A DNA stretch of 64,000 nucleotides. It comes from Gongronella butleri. Taxonomy: Eukaryota > Mucoromycota > Mucoromycetes > Mucorales > Cunninghamellaceae. The stretch covers positions 1 through 64,000 of the forward strand of contig JAIWZP010000003.1 of the NCBI GenBank assembly GCA_025201375.1, given 5' to 3'. Both the position numbers and the translations under genes were made by a program. Numbering within the stretch: position 1 is the stretch's first letter; every line of letters begins with the position of its first letter. This document shows, one piece after another, positions 23,113-34,901 of this stretch. The notes under the pieces are model-generated. The model did not search any database. It was not told the DNA's origin and saw only the letters and a program-made list of their open reading frames with translations.

Positions 23113-23586
23113 ATGCCAAGCTTCCTGAGTCCTCAAGCCTCTTCGTGCAGGAAAGCAATCAATCCAATAGTGCACAATGAATGCCGTGGAAGTGTTTCCG
23201 TGAGCGAACAACAAGGCTTAGGGATATTTTGTTATTGCGGCTGCAACGGCGTTTATAACAATGTCCAGTCGGTCAAAGGCTGTTTGCAAACGCGGGACCA
23301 ATTTTATCAAGTATTTTTACAATATCCTGAACTTGACGAGAATGTGCTTCAGCAGATGCCATCAGACGTATATCACGCAGCTTCCGATTTCCTTTTCCAG
23401 AAAAAGCATGATCCCAGTCTTACCGAACATGACTACTTGGAGCATCTTGGTAAAACGTGTTTTAGTTTAATGGAAGAGGCAGACAAGAGTTGTAGCAAGT
23501 GCAAGCTCTGCAAACGTTTAGGTGGTCCTCTGCAATTGCCCGAGGCTAATCCATTTAGTGATGGTGGAGTAATCCCATTGAAATAA
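23113..23586 (+). CDS. uncertain Cys-rich ORF, 157 residues
   Basis: I do not recognise this ORF. It has ordinary amino-acid composition, unlike the surrounding shadows. A cysteine pair cluster FCYCGCNGVY lies near residue 40, and a second cluster CSKCKLCKRL near 130, with an acidic/aromatic middle (YPELDENVLQQMPSDVY). This could bind zinc. The start is unsure: CTTCGTGCAG at about 23142-23151 could be a splice acceptor, making this the last exon of a longer gene with no identified upstream part. It may also be a fragment of a decayed gene, as the flanks are gene-free for about 0.9 and 1.6 kb. Confidence 0.35.
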   Translation: MPSFLSPQASSCRKAINPIVHNECRGSVSVSEQQGLGIFCYCGCNGVYNNVQSVKGCLQTRDQFYQVFLQYPELDENVLQQMPSDVYHAASDFLFQKKHDPSLTEHDYLEHLGKTCFSLMEEADKSCSKCKLCKRLGGPLQLPEANPFSDGGVIPLK

Positions 23587-25167
23587 TCCATCTTTTAAAG
23601 TAACGCTATCATATAAATATAAAACAAGATTGACGCGGTAAAAAGGGGAGACGATACTCATTTCTGAAAATGCAGCGCATTTGCTTTGATGAGACTACTT
23701 TTAATGGTCGCAACGGCACCTTTGTGAAGAACTTTCACTGTGGCAAGAAAAATAAAGATAAAAAGCTTTTGGTTTTGCTCTTCTTCTGCCGACTCAACTT
23801 GTTTTCCTTGGCTCGGTTTTGTCTATTTGAGTCAATGGCTTCTTGTAAAGCGCCCATGAACGGCCACAACAAGCGCAGTGGCAGCCATAGCTGGCAAGCG
23901 GGAAAAAGAACGCCCATTGCGTTATCTTTGGGCTGTGGTGAAGAAAAAACAAAGGGGGGAAGAGAGAAAGAGGAGCCGAAAAATGTGTGTTCCCGATCAT
24001 AACAGGCCACGTTCACGCCCTTTTTCTTGCGTGCATGAAGCGCGTCGTCAATCAGCTCCCGTCCGCCTCATTTTCATGCACACAGACAGGCAGATGGCCC
24101 ATTGGACATGCGAGTGTCGCCAAAAAAAAGTGAGAAATAGCATGATTTTGTAAAAGGATCAGCAAAAGAAAACCCGGGTTGAGATCTGCGTTAGTTAGAG
24201 GACACGCTCAGAAACAAAAAGCTCAATTTCAGGGGTAAAGAGGGGGGACTTCTGGTTGAGCAGCCAAGAAAAATAAAAAGGAGGCGACGAATAAGAAAAA
24301 ACACGCAACTCAAGCATACGAATCGTGATTGGTAGCTTCCTCTTTCTTTTGAGCACCTCCACATCTATCGACTGGGTTGCGTTGATGACGATGGGTGATG
24401 GTAATTTATTTGTCAGAGAGAGATACACAATGACGCGTGAGAAATCCCTTGTTTTGCAGAGACGAGATGGAAGGAATGGGGGATCTGCCTTTTTTTTTTT
24501 TTGTGTGTGTATGTGTCTATGTGTGTGTGTGTCTATGTGTGTGTGTGTTTGTTTGCGTGGATCATGCATGTTGCCTGTTTTGGCGCTTGGCTGCATATCG
24601 GACCAAAGAAAAAAAAAGGGCGACAAATCCTGCCGGCAAGAAACGATGGCCAAAAAGCGAAGCGTATTTTGATTGATGAGATCGCAATTGGCTTGGAAAG
24701 ACGATCAAATGCGGCTGTGCCGATGACCCCAACGCGTGCGCTGTTCATCCGCGACGCGTCGGCGTGGCAATTTTTGACAATGCGCGACCATTTTATCTCC
24801 ATTTCTACACGCTGACCCTTTATTCTTGTTTCCCGAGGCTTGGCATGCGCCCATGAGGAGTCAATGGGATAGAGGGAGAGTGGGTGCCAATGTTTTGCTT
24901 GTTGTTGCAGTGAAGCTCAAGAAAGTTCTTTTTGTCTGGCGGGTCTTTTTGTCTGTTTGCCCCCCTTTTTTTTCATGCGGATTCATCGGACAAGCTCAAT
25001 TGGGAGGCAAATGAGCAAAAAAAGGCAATCGTGCCCGTTGCCCACTTTTTTTTTTTTTCTCTCGCTCGCGATACCCTTTTGCACAAACGTTCTCTCTCTC
25101 TCTCTCTTTTTTTTCTTTCTTTTTTCGTCGTGTTTTATATTTTTGCCACCCCTTGGGGCTTCTCCAT
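23587..25167. other. gene-free stretch with a GT microsatellite
   Basis: Interrupted GT/TATG dinucleotide repeats occupy about 24502-24556, following a 12-T run. Several ORFs overlap on both strands, including a minus-strand segment at 24195-24460 of fairly natural composition, but none has a domain or plausible splice partners. The last 250 bases are pyrimidine-rich and lead into the transporter gene. Confidence 0.5.
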
Positions 25168-27617
25168 ATGCTCTTTTGGACAAAGTTCTTGAGCATTACA
25201 CAGGGCGTCGCGCAGAGCGTTCACGTTTTTCTGCCGCTCTATTTTTTTCACCTGCTGCACTTTTCATACTACCAGATAGGCGTGTTGTTGGCGACGTATT
25301 TAACGACGCGCATGGTTGCGAGTGGCTTTTGGACGGCGTGGGTGGACCAACACACGACGCAGCTACACGGCGTGCTGACGAGTCTGCTGACGGCGCTCGG
25401 CGCAGCTAGTCTCGTTCTTGCGCTGTCAATTCCACCAGATACTTGGATCGCCATCCCAGCCGCAATTCTTTGCATGATGCTCGATGGATGGTTCTTTCAG
25501 CCACTGGGCGTGCTCGTCGACAGCATCATTGTCAAAATCCTCGGCGATTACAAGCTCTTGTATGGTAAGATTGAACTTTTTTTCCTCCTCTTCCTCGAGC
25601 TCCCCCCCCCCGTCGCTGCCCCTCTCTCTCTCTCTTTCCGCTCAATCATGTACGATGTGTGATATGCTTTGCGTGCTTGCAGAAGGATGGGTATGCTTGG
25701 CCCTGCATCTCAGGATCCAAAAAAAGGAGCAATCCCATCTACGCGCGTCTTTAGAAAGCCAAGATAAAAAAAGGGGGGGGGCAACTAGGGGGAGCGCGGG
25801 AGAAAAAAAAAAAAAAGGACCATCGAGCCCGGTCTCGAGATGAAAATGATAAAAAAAAATAACCCATGCATTTTTTTGTAGAATCTGAGCGGCGATGGGG
25901 CAAATTGAGTCTTGGATTGACTGCGATCGGGATCGGCTGCTTCCTGGATGACGACCACGACTTTGACACACTGATGGGGACGATGCTGATTGGCTGCATG
26001 GGGCTCTTTTTGCTTGCCTTGTCAACGACGGTCCAACCTGCAGATCCGGCGCTGCTTGGCCTGAAAATGGAAGATTCCTTGATGGAAACGTCGCCTCTGC
26101 TACCCAAATCGTGGTACTATGATGACGACGCGTCGCACGCAGACGAATGGCTACTGTCTTACGCACGTGCCCCCTGTAGTGCAACGTCGTCGTCGTCGTC
26201 TTTACCAAGCACGATGGCTGCCACGCCCACCGCCGCCCTGGATACCTCGCGAAAGCCGCAAAAAAAGAAAAAAAGGAGGAAGGGGCGAATCAGGGTGCCG
26301 GATGACGCGTTTGTGTGCTCCATGGATATGCCGACGCGTTATTATTACGGCGATCAGCTGTCGCACATCTCTGAGGAGGATGCCAGCATGATCCAGCGCA
26401 TGGCAAGTACCATCCACGCGCCAAGCATCATGTCCAACAACAACACAAGTCTCGAACATCTGCTGGATAATAGCACCTTTCAATTCACACAGCAAAACGC
26501 GCCATCATCCGCTTACTGCTTTCCGCAGCCTTGTACAACAGCCCAATTGCCTCCGCAGCAAACCCCACACGCGTCTTTATGCTCCTCGTCCACGTCCACA
26601 TCGTCACTGCCGAATTCGCCGCCACCCTGGCTCGCATCGTTTCCAAATCAACAACAACAGACGCGTTTTGCGCTGCACACGTCTTCATTGCCACCACCCA
26701 TGTTATATAACGATACCAACAGCAGCCTGACGTCCAGCCCCACAACGTCACACACGTCATCACTGCTCGATTTGACTTTCATGTCCATGACACTTGCACT
26801 TTTGCCGCTGCCACCGCCCGATGTGCCCATGGTCGTTCTCATCACGTGGTTTCCGCGATTCCAGCCGTCGGGTTTCGCGTCGTCAGCGTCCGATTGGCAA
26901 CAGCAGTCATCATCGCAGCAAGCAACACACGGCACGGACGGGAAACAGACGCGTCAATGCGCATTAATGCTACTTTCCAGCTTCTTTTTCGGCCTTGTCG
27001 CGTCCATGCAGCTGTGGTCGCCTCTGATCTACTATGACTACTTTTTGCTGCCCATGCACACCATCGGCATCCTCGTGTTCCTCGCCTGCGTCGCAGACGT
27101 CATCGTCACAACCGCATTGCCCATCTTTCTCGATAGATACCCGCTGCCGTGGCTCCTCGTCGCCACCCAGCTCCTGCTCATTGCAAATCTACTTGCTTAT
27201 GCCTGGCTTCCCGTGGGCGATGACTGGTGCGCCGCCCTGTGCCTCGGCGCCTGCCACACTTTTACTTGTAAAACTAAAAAAAAACACACAAAGATCGAAA
27301 AGACGCGCTAAATCGCGACGCGACACGCGGCCCTTGCTCACATGTCTTTTCTTTTTCTTTCCATAGTCGGCAATGTGCAATTGATCTGGCTCATGACATC
27401 GTATCAAATTGACAGACTTTATCTTGCCAATTGCCAAGATCGCATGATGTTGCGTGGCAAAGTTTCGGCATTGTTCAGCAGCTTGGGCCCGGCGCTCGGC
27501 AGCTTGCTGCTTGGCCGCCTGTTCGTGCTCGGCTGGTCGTTTCCATCCATCTACATTAGTTCGGCAATCCTTGCTTTGATGGGCACACTCTGCTCTTTTG
27601 GTTGGACAATGAATTAG
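25168..27617 (+). CDS. MFS-like transporter with very long central loop
   Basis: Polytopic membrane protein of the major facilitator type, most like the MFS_1-like/MFSD6 group. Three exons (25168-25564, 25882-27267 and 27367-27617) give 677 residues in one frame. Hydrophobic helices fill roughly residues 1-130 and 140-195. A hydrophilic loop of about 290 residues (roughly 200-490), rich in Ser, Thr, Pro, Gln and His, follows. Further helices run to the end (SSFFFGLVASMQLW, IGILVFLACVADVIVTTALP, LVATQLLLIANLLAYAWL). The C-terminal segment, with the motif DRMMLRGKVSALFSSLGPALG, resembles the last helices of MFS proteins that lack a strong substrate signature. The first ATG could be preceded by another exon, since the N-terminus begins inside a helix. 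The substrate is unknown. Confidence 0.75.
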
Positions 27618-27815
27618 ACTTGCAAATGGACTCGGCATGCATCCTTCTCCTTCTACCCATTGATGATACCCCTCTTTTTTCTCCACTTTTTGCCACACAT
27701 AAAATGGCTTTTTCGCCTCTCCTTTTCCTCTGATCCCAATCATCCAAAATGTTGTATTTTTCCTTGTTTTTAATGTAGATGTCAAAGGTAAAGATGATAC
27801 TACAGCAAGCTACAT

Positions 27816-28598
27816 TTACTCGCGACGACCACGACCTAAAAATAAAATAGGCACGCGTCAGTTATCATGGCTCGCAATTTTTTTATATATCTTTTGCTGT
27901 ATTTTCTTCATTTTGAGCATCCCAACTTACCGAAGCCACCACGGAACTCGGGCTTGAAGTCACCGGAAGCACCCTCCTTGCGGCGGTAGTCATCACGGTC
28001 ACCACGGGGACCACGGGGACCCTCACGGTCACCGACTATTAAAAAAATTGAAAAAAAAGAGAGAAAAAAACGTGAGCAATCGCGTGTTTTTCACTGGATG
28101 CGTGGGGCTTACAGGCACGGCGGGGAGCGGCGGGGCGGGCAGCCTTCTTCAAGGTAGCGGGCACAATCTCGGCGGGCAAGTTGAGGACTAGAAAACGCAA
28201 GAAAAAGCGAAAACGGATCGATTAGCATGATTGGCATTGCTCATCGATAGGTCCAATGACTTACATTCACGGAGGTAGTCAATGCCCTCGTCCGTCAAGG
28301 TGTAGTAGTAGTATTGCCAAGAGAACTGGGTCTTGACGTAGCCCTTGGAGGTCAAGGATTGCATCGACTTGATCACTTCCAAGTTGGAAACATCGATCTC
28401 GGGGTGCTTAGGAAGGTTGAAGTCCTTGGCAGCAACGAGGGCACCGTCTAAAAGTGGAGGAGAAAAAAAATCATGGATCAATGGGTCGATTCGCAAAGAA
28501 AAAAAAAAAACAGAACAGCGATCAAAATGAACGCGAGACAACTTACCCTTGAACAGAGTTTCGTAAATGGCCTTACGGTTTTCCTTGGAAATAAGCAT
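27816..28598 (-). CDS. RPS10: 40S ribosomal protein eS10
   Basis: Small-subunit protein of the head near the mRNA entry side. Five minus-strand exons (28547-28598, 28265-28447, 28113-28187, 27931-28035 and 27816-27835) give 144 residues. The start [17 protein letters not shown] and the core [32 protein letters not shown] (Plectin/S10 domain, about 40-75) are diagnostic. The C-terminal tail is Arg/Gly-rich ([17 protein letters not shown]) and ends in RGRRE, encoded partly by a 20-base terminal exon. Codon use is biased, as for the uL2 gene. It is divergent from the rhodanese gene with 437 bases between starts. Confidence 0.96.
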
Positions 28599-28740
28599 AT
28601 TATCTACAAGAAGGAAAAAGGCGGGTCAGCAACGTACAAAAAGGTCGTAAAAAGGGCGGGTCGAGATTGACCTACAAGGACTGGTGGAAAGAAAAAAAGA
28701 ATAAAGATGAGTCAATGGACGATGATGAAGCATGACGGAG

Positions 28741-28812
28741 ACGATGGATGGATGGATGTGGTGGGTGGCATGATGGATGGATGGATAATCAAGGGGGTTG
28801 GATGGATTGTAG
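28741..28812. repeat. ATGG/GGATG microsatellite
   Basis: Imperfect tandem units of ATGG (ATGGATGGATGGATG blocks at about 28744 and 28774) in the intergenic region between RPS10 and the rhodanese gene. It is a simple repeat with no coding frame. Confidence 0.8.
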
Positions 28813-29035
28813 CACGTACCTTACCGTTATGAGGAAAAAGAGAAGGAACAAAAGAGTGGATGCAGGCCCGACGATGCTTTTGGAGGGCCCTGCCGTTTGC
28901 CACCGGCCATATCTGTCCGGCCGAAAGCGGAGTTGAACCCGGACCAACCATTGCCTTTTTTGGGCTGCCCCTTTTCACTTTTCTTTTTTTTTTTTTTTCT
29001 CGTTTTCCCTCTTTTTTTTTTTGCTCTTCGTTATA

Positions 29036-30514
29036 ATGATACCACCGCGCAAATGGCGACGCCAGGCCTTGCGTCAGTTCTGCTACAGCAAGCGCATTCA
29101 AGAAAATAGGTGGGAGTGCTGTGACACCGATTTTAACGACAAAGCAGCGCTGGGACGCCATATTCACTTAAAACACGAAAGCGATCTGCTTTTCCTCGAA
29201 AACGAGCTTGCCAACGCCGACAAGCACGCTGACGACAACTCGCAGCAGGACCAGGAGCCGCTGCATCGACGAAGAGCTCACAAGGTAAGCGGATGAAATT
29301 GATGAAAATGGGGCTTTGAGCTCATTTTGCCATCTTTTTTTCTTTTTTTTCGGACCAGGGCACGTCCGATCCGATCGCATTGACATGCACGTGTGACCGT
29401 GCGCAGCACCGCGTGATTCTGTTCTATCAATATGCATTGATTGACGACGCACCGGCGCTTGCCAAGGAGCATTTGGAGAAATGCGGGCCAAATGGCTGGG
29501 ATTTGACCGGCAAGGTGCGCATCAGCCGCGAGGGCATCAATGCGACGCTGGCGGGCACACGCGACGCCATCGAGCAGTACATGGACTGGTACACGGCCGA
29601 ACAACGCCTAGACACACGACAAAAATCATCAAAATCGCGCGCCGCCTTTTTCAAACCGTCACCAGGCTGCCGCCACGTCTTTGCCGACCTGTCCATCAAG
29701 CACGTTGACGAGATTTGCCCGCTCGGCCAGCCGCACATCACGCTCGATCTCGTCCATGACAGCAGTGATCATCGTCTTGCGCCAAAAGACTTTTACACCA
29801 TGCTCGCAGCTCATGCACGCGCCCTCAACGAGTCCAATGCCTCCAAAAATGACGACGTCGTGCTCATTGACACGCGGAATTACTATGAAAGCAAGATTGG
29901 CAAGTTCAAGGGCGCCATTACACCGCAAATCCGCAAATTCAGCTCCTTCCCTGCATACGCCGACCGACATCGCGACGAATGGAACGGAAAGACCATCATG
30001 ACCTACTGCACAGGGTAATGCAAAAGCGAAAAGGGGGGAGAATCGTGGAGCAAATGACGCATCTAACGCCATTTCCACTTTTTTTCCCTCAATTTTCAGG
30101 GGCATCCGGTGCGAGAAAGCGACGGCGTATCTGAGATCGACTCTGTCGGACAGCACCAAGATCTACATGCTCGATGGCGGGATCCACGAGTATTTGAATT
30201 GGCTGGATGATGAGCAAAAAGGCAAAATTGACGATTCGCTGTGGCAAGGGCGGAATTATGTGTTTGACGCGCGACAAAGCATGGGCTCGGAAACACTAGG
30301 CGTCATTGGCGCGTGCCAAACATGCGCGGTGCCATGGGACAAGTATAAAAAGTGCGACTCGCCCCGATGCCATCTGCTCGTTTTGCTGTGCGACGACTGT
30401 TACGACCGCGCAGGCCGCCATTGTTACTGCTGCGACGAGTGTCCGGCGTCCTCGAGTGAAAAAGATATCTGCCAATGCGAAAGGAGACGAAAGCAGCAAG
30501 AATTGGCATCCTGA
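29036..30514 (+). CDS. rhodanese-domain protein (TrhO/UPF0176, TSTD2-like) with N-terminal zinc finger
   Basis: Three exons (29036-29284, 29359-30014 and 30100-30514) give 439 residues. An N-terminal C2H2-like finger (CCDTDFNDKAALGRHIHLKH, about 28-47) is followed by an acylphosphatase-like domain (VILFYQYALIDDAPALAKEH onward; VRISREGINATLAG). The rhodanese domain carries the active-site loop CTGGIRCEKA (Cys300), identical in form to bacterial TrhO and animal TSTD2. The C-terminus is Cys-rich (CQTCAVPWDKYKKCD, CDDCYDRAGRHCYCCDECP) and probably binds zinc. TrhO makes 5-hydroxyuridine in tRNA in bacteria; a comparable tRNA role here is inference. Codon phase is maintained across both introns. 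Confidence 0.88.
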
Positions 30515-30584
30515 TCGGCCCGATTTTTTAATATTTTTGATTTCTAATGCAAATGTCTGTGATGATAATTCAATTTTGGCGCTG

Positions 30585-31553
30585 CTACGCACGCAATTTT
30601 TTCTTCACGGACTTCCAAAAGGGCTTGCTTGTTGTGTTTGCGTTCAGAAAATCGAGGGATGTGCGGTGGCGGACGGTTGGTTGCTGCAATGGAGGTGGTG
30701 GTGGCAAATTGGACGCATACGGTTGTGCGGAAGCCGGTCGATCAACGACGATGGGCTGTGAAGAGTGTGACGGTGGGGACGCCGGTGTGGACCATGTCGG
30801 GTACGGCTGTTGCATTGGGTGCATTGGCTGAATCGGCTGAGTTGGCAGAATTGGCTGCATTTGTTGCTGTGACGAGATGCGTGGGGGCTGGACCACGAAT
30901 GGATGGTGTTTGGCTGGGGGTTGCGGTGGTGGCGATGATGGAGGGGATGCGAATTGAGGTGGTGTGGCTGCGGAAGTTGTGGAAGAATGGGTGGTGGAGG
31001 TGGAAGACGACGATGTGTGTTTATTGGATTCGAGTGATGGCAGCGACAACATGTCGGACGCGTGCAGGCCATAGTGTGCAAGGATGGCATCTTTTTTGGC
31101 CAAATCGTGGTGCAGTGTGTCCAATTGGTGCGCCACCGCCGCCTTGTACTGGTCGAAATCGTTTTGAATCTCGGTCGACACCATCATTATCATCGCCATG
31201 TCCGCATGATGCGAGTCTATCCCAGCCTTTAGCGTGTCGATCGACGATTCAAGCTCGTGCTTGGCCTGTGCGAGCGACCCGACCGGCGTCGACGAAGCTG
31301 CTGCCGACGCCGCCGCCCGCAGCGCGTCTTGCTGCCGGTACAGCGCATCAATCAGTCGGTCCTGCTTTTCAACAAGCAATTGCAGCTGTCGAACTTGCAC
31401 CTGCGATTTTTCATGCTCACCCATGTAATGAGCAATTGTCTGCTGAGCAATTTGTTCCTGCTGTTTCATATAAACAGCGACGTCAGCGTCAAAATCGCCC
31501 GATTTTTCCCTGGGGATGCTGTGTGCTGACTCGGCTACAAGGACAGAATTCAT
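30585..31553 (-). CDS. coiled-coil protein with Pro/Gln-rich tail, unknown family
   Basis: I do not recognise the family. It is a single minus-strand exon of 322 residues. Residues about 25-165 are predicted helical coiled coil (QQEQIAQQTIAHYMGEHEKS, QLQLLVEKQDRLIDALYRQQ, ELESSIDTLKAGIDSHHADM). Residues about 185-300 are low-complexity Ser/Thr, then Pro/Gln/Met repeats (PTQPIQPMHPMQQP). The end is basic (FWKSVKKKLRA). This layout resembles adaptor or ESCRT-like scaffold proteins, but there is no diagnostic domain. It is convergent with the rhodanese gene; the stop codons are about 70 bases apart. Confidence 0.6.
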   Translation of the reverse strand: MNSVLVAESAHSIPREKSGDFDADVAVYMKQQEQIAQQTIAHYMGEHEKSQVQVRQLQLLVEKQDRLIDALYRQQDALRAAASAAASSTPVGSLAQAKHELESSIDTLKAGIDSHHADMAMIMMVSTEIQNDFDQYKAAVAHQLDTLHHDLAKKDAILAHYGLHASDMLSLPSLESNKHTSSSSTSTTHSSTTSAATPPQFASPPSSPPPQPPAKHHPFVVQPPRISSQQQMQPILPTQPIQPMHPMQQPYPTWSTPASPPSHSSQPIVVDRPASAQPYASNLPPPPPLQQPTVRHRTSLDFLNANTTSKPFWKSVKKKLRA

Positions 31554-31981
31554 AGTGAAAAGAGCAAAAGCATAAAAAAATTAAAAATTCTAAAAAAAAA
31601 CAAGCGTCGAATAAATAAGAGCAGTGGAAGCAAAAGAAACAACGGAATGAAGGATTGGCTACACAAACAAAAGGGAAAAGGAAAGAAAGAGGAGTCTGTT
31701 TCGAGGTCCTTTTTTTTTTTTAGGCCCGTGGTCAATTGGTTGCACCACGTACGAAAAATTGGATCCCGCTTTCTCAAGGGGCAGAGATCTTTCCAATCTT
31801 CGTTTGTTCTTTTCTTTTTTTTTTTTTTTTTTTCGCTCAACTTTTTGCCACCCATCCGCTTTTGCTTTTGCCGCCATTGACGCGTCAGTGTCACTCGTGG
31901 GGTATTTGCCTTTCCCCTGATTGGGGTCATTGTTCGCCCTTGTTGCCCTTTTTTCCCTTTTCCCCTGATGCTCTCTTTTTC

Positions 31982-32027
<46 letters not shown>

Positions 32028-33080
32028 GGACGGGCGGCCAATGGATTACCGTTGGGCAACGAAGGCACGAGCACGGCGTGCCTGCAGGGCACGCGTGGAC
32101 CTAGTGGTAACAGGGGCGCAACCAATGGCGCAAGAGAGCCCAAATTCAATGAATTGAAAGGAGGCTTGCAAACAGGACCATGATTTACGCCACCAGAGCG
32201 CTGGCTAGCCTACCCGACAATTATTCAAGAGGCTCAGGGAGCGTGCTCATCGCTCAAATTAGGCAGGCACCAAGGTGCTCCCGTAAAAAAGGGCGACAAT
32301 GTGAACAATTCAAGGATTGGACTCACCATCGCCCACCCCTTGCTTTATCCCTCTTGCGTTTTTGCCTTTTCCTTGCCTCACGATCCCCAATGGGAGAGAG
32401 AATCCACGTGCGGCCATGCGCGTGCAGCCATTCGTCTCGTGAAATCATTTCTTTTCTTTCTTTTTTTTTTTTTTACGCGTCCAATGGCCTTGACCAGGTG
32501 CCATTGTTACTTGCTCTCAGTTTATAAATCTGCAGGATGGACGTGTCATGCGCGCCAAAGAAGAGGATGGATGAGATCTTGTGTGTGATGAGCTGTCGCT
32601 GTCTCTCTCTCTCTCTCTTTTTTTTTTTCTTGCACGGGGCCATGCCGGGCTGCATCAGGCGCATCTAATCAATTGTCGGGCATGTCAGATGCATGGCAGT
32701 GGACTTTTTTCGACGGAATCGGCCGAGGCGCTGCCGCCGCCGCGGTTTACTGTAATTGTGATAAAAAGGCCACCTCCATCATCATCCATGGACGTTTTTC
32801 CGCCATGACGGCGAGTCTTGCGGTGGCACCACCGCAATCTGTTCTTTTTGGGCAAGAGCAAGAGGTGGGAAAGGATTGTTTAAAAAAGGGCGCCCTCTTT
32901 TCCCTAGAGTGTTTGATGTCAAGCGCAGGACAGCCGGCGTGACACGGTCCCGTCCAGAAAAGGCAAAAAAGCTGGGCGTCACAATTTTACCAGCTTTCTT
33001 TCCCCTTTTTTTCGATTTTTTATTTTTTGAGCCTTATTTCTTGTTCTTTTCTCATACGTTTTCACCTCCAAAAAAAAAGT
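31554..33080. other. gene-free stretch with long T-runs
   Basis: It contains T-runs of 17 to 37 bases (about 31817-31833 and 31990-32026) and CT-repeats (about 32600-32620). A plus-strand segment at about 32030-32330 has ordinary composition but no domain and no splice partner. Nothing further can be supported. Confidence 0.5.
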
Positions 33081-34901
33081 ATGAACCTATGGACAATACC
33101 TGGAGGTGGTCTCGTGGAGACCGACACGCTTATTGGCATTCTGCTTTCTATCAGCGGCAACGTAGGTCGTCGCTTTTCTTGCAAACCCCCTTTTTTTACG
33201 GGCCTCCAACCAACGTCGCCATGGCAGGCACGTCGCTAAACTCACACTTTTATTACATACAGGTCCTCATATCGTTTGCATTGAATATCCAAAAGCTCGC
33301 TGTAAGCATGAATTGGCCAGTTTGCCCGCGAATTGGCCCCTCCCCCGTCGCGACACGCCAATCTCACTTTTTTTTTTATGATTAGCACAACAAGCTGTCG
33401 ATCCAGACCCACGAGAAACGGGCATACTCGCGCCGATCGTCGTCATCACCATCCATTGACTCGGAGCTCGATCGTTTTATTCGCTTTGATCAGGACAAAA
33501 AGGGTGAACTCGACTATTTGCACTCCAAGACGTGGTGGCTCGGCATCACGCTCATGATTGCCGGCGAAGCAGGCAACTTTATGGGTAAAAAAAAAAAAAA
33601 AAACGACAATCAATTCGGATGCACGGGGAAATAGACACAAAATAGACGCATTTAGGCTCAATTCCTTTTTTTTTTTTTTTTAGCCTACGGATTTGCGCCC
33701 GCTTCCACGATAGCGCCTCTTGGTACCGTGACCCTTGTGTCCAATGCCATCCTAGCGCCATGCCTGCTGAATGAGCAATTCCGCACAAGGGACTTGTTTG
33801 GCGTGATCTTTGCCGTGGGAGGCGCCGCCGGTGTCGTCTGGAGCGCAAAGACACATGATGTCAAGGTAACCCATCCAAGTGAAGATGAAAAAAAAAAAAA
33901 AAAAAGTGGCAGACTGTGGAGACTAACCTGACCCCAATTCTTTTTCTTTTTTATATTATCATATTTAGCTCTCGCCCGACCTGGTTTTGGAGGCATTGAC
34001 GGATCCACGTTCGCTGGGCTTCTATATCGTGTCCCTATCACTGCTCCTGCTTCTCTCGCTGCTGTCGCCGGTCTATGGCGCACGCTCCATCCTCGTCGAT
34101 CTAGGCATTGCCGCCCTGTACGGCGCGTACACCGTGCTGGCTACAAAAGGCTTGTCGTCCATGGTCAATCTCACCTTGTACAAACTTTTCACGTAAGAAA
34201 TCATGCTCCCCCTTTTTTTACGCGCGCTTCGTTGCTCCCTCTTTTTGTTGCCATTGACCGACTTTTAACGATTTTCTTTCTTTTTAAAATAAGGTATCCC
34301 ATCTCGTATATCCTGCTCCTGATTTTAATCTCCACGGCCGTAATGCAAATCAAACACCTCAGCCGCGCGCTCCAATATTTTGATGGTGTCGCCGTCATCC
34401 CCACGCAATTCGTCCTCTTCACCATCTCCGCCATTGTCGCCAGTGCCATTGTCTATCGCGATTTCGATGACGACGACGCCGACCATCTTGTCAAGTAAAG
34501 AAAAAAAAAAAAAGGAAGACGCCTAGCAACCCAACCCACGTGGGGGCAATGCCCCGCCCCGGAAAAGCATCCCCCTGATACCTTGTTTGACAACGAAATG
34601 GGCTCATTTCGCTCATTTCTTATGATTTAGGTTCATCTTTGGCTGTCTTGTTGAATTCCTGGGCGTGTTCTTGATCACATCGAACCGCCGCCGCGCAGCC
34701 GACGCAGCCGACGCCGATCCAATGACCATGCATTCGCAATCACCGCCACAAGTCGTCATTCACCATGCCACAGCACCAGCCGACGACACAATGGCTGCAT
34801 CACCACCGCCGCCACTACCGCGCTCCTCTTCCGTCTCCTCCTCATGCACAACCCCACTTCTGTCGTCCTCTGCATCCTCTGATCAGCATTATTATTCATA
34901 A
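33081..34901 (+). CDS. NIPA-type magnesium transporter (DMT superfamily)
   Basis: Multi-pass membrane protein of the Mg_trans_NIPA family. Seven exons (33081-33161, 33263-33301, 33386-33584, 33684-33865, 33969-34192, 34294-34494 and 34631-34901) give 398 residues with intact phase. Diagnostic blocks are TWWLGITLMIAGEAGNF, AYGFAPASTIAPLGTVTLVS (continuing NAILAPCLL) and YFDGVAVIPTQFVLFTISA, all very close to NIPA proteins of animals and fungi. A hydrophilic Ser/Asp insert (about 50-80) lies between helices 1 and 2, and the last 70 residues are a Ser/Pro/His-rich cytosolic tail. Magnesium is the substrate in characterised relatives; here this is by homology. Exon 2 is only 39 bases. Confidence 0.92.

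Noticed and set aside
28900..28945. tRNA on the minus strand suggested by GGTTCAACTCC
   Set aside because: The T stem pairs only two bases, and no matching acceptor or A-box is found at the right distance.
31725..31770. A-box-like TGGTCAATTGG that could begin a tRNA
   Set aside because: No B-box or acceptor partner follows.
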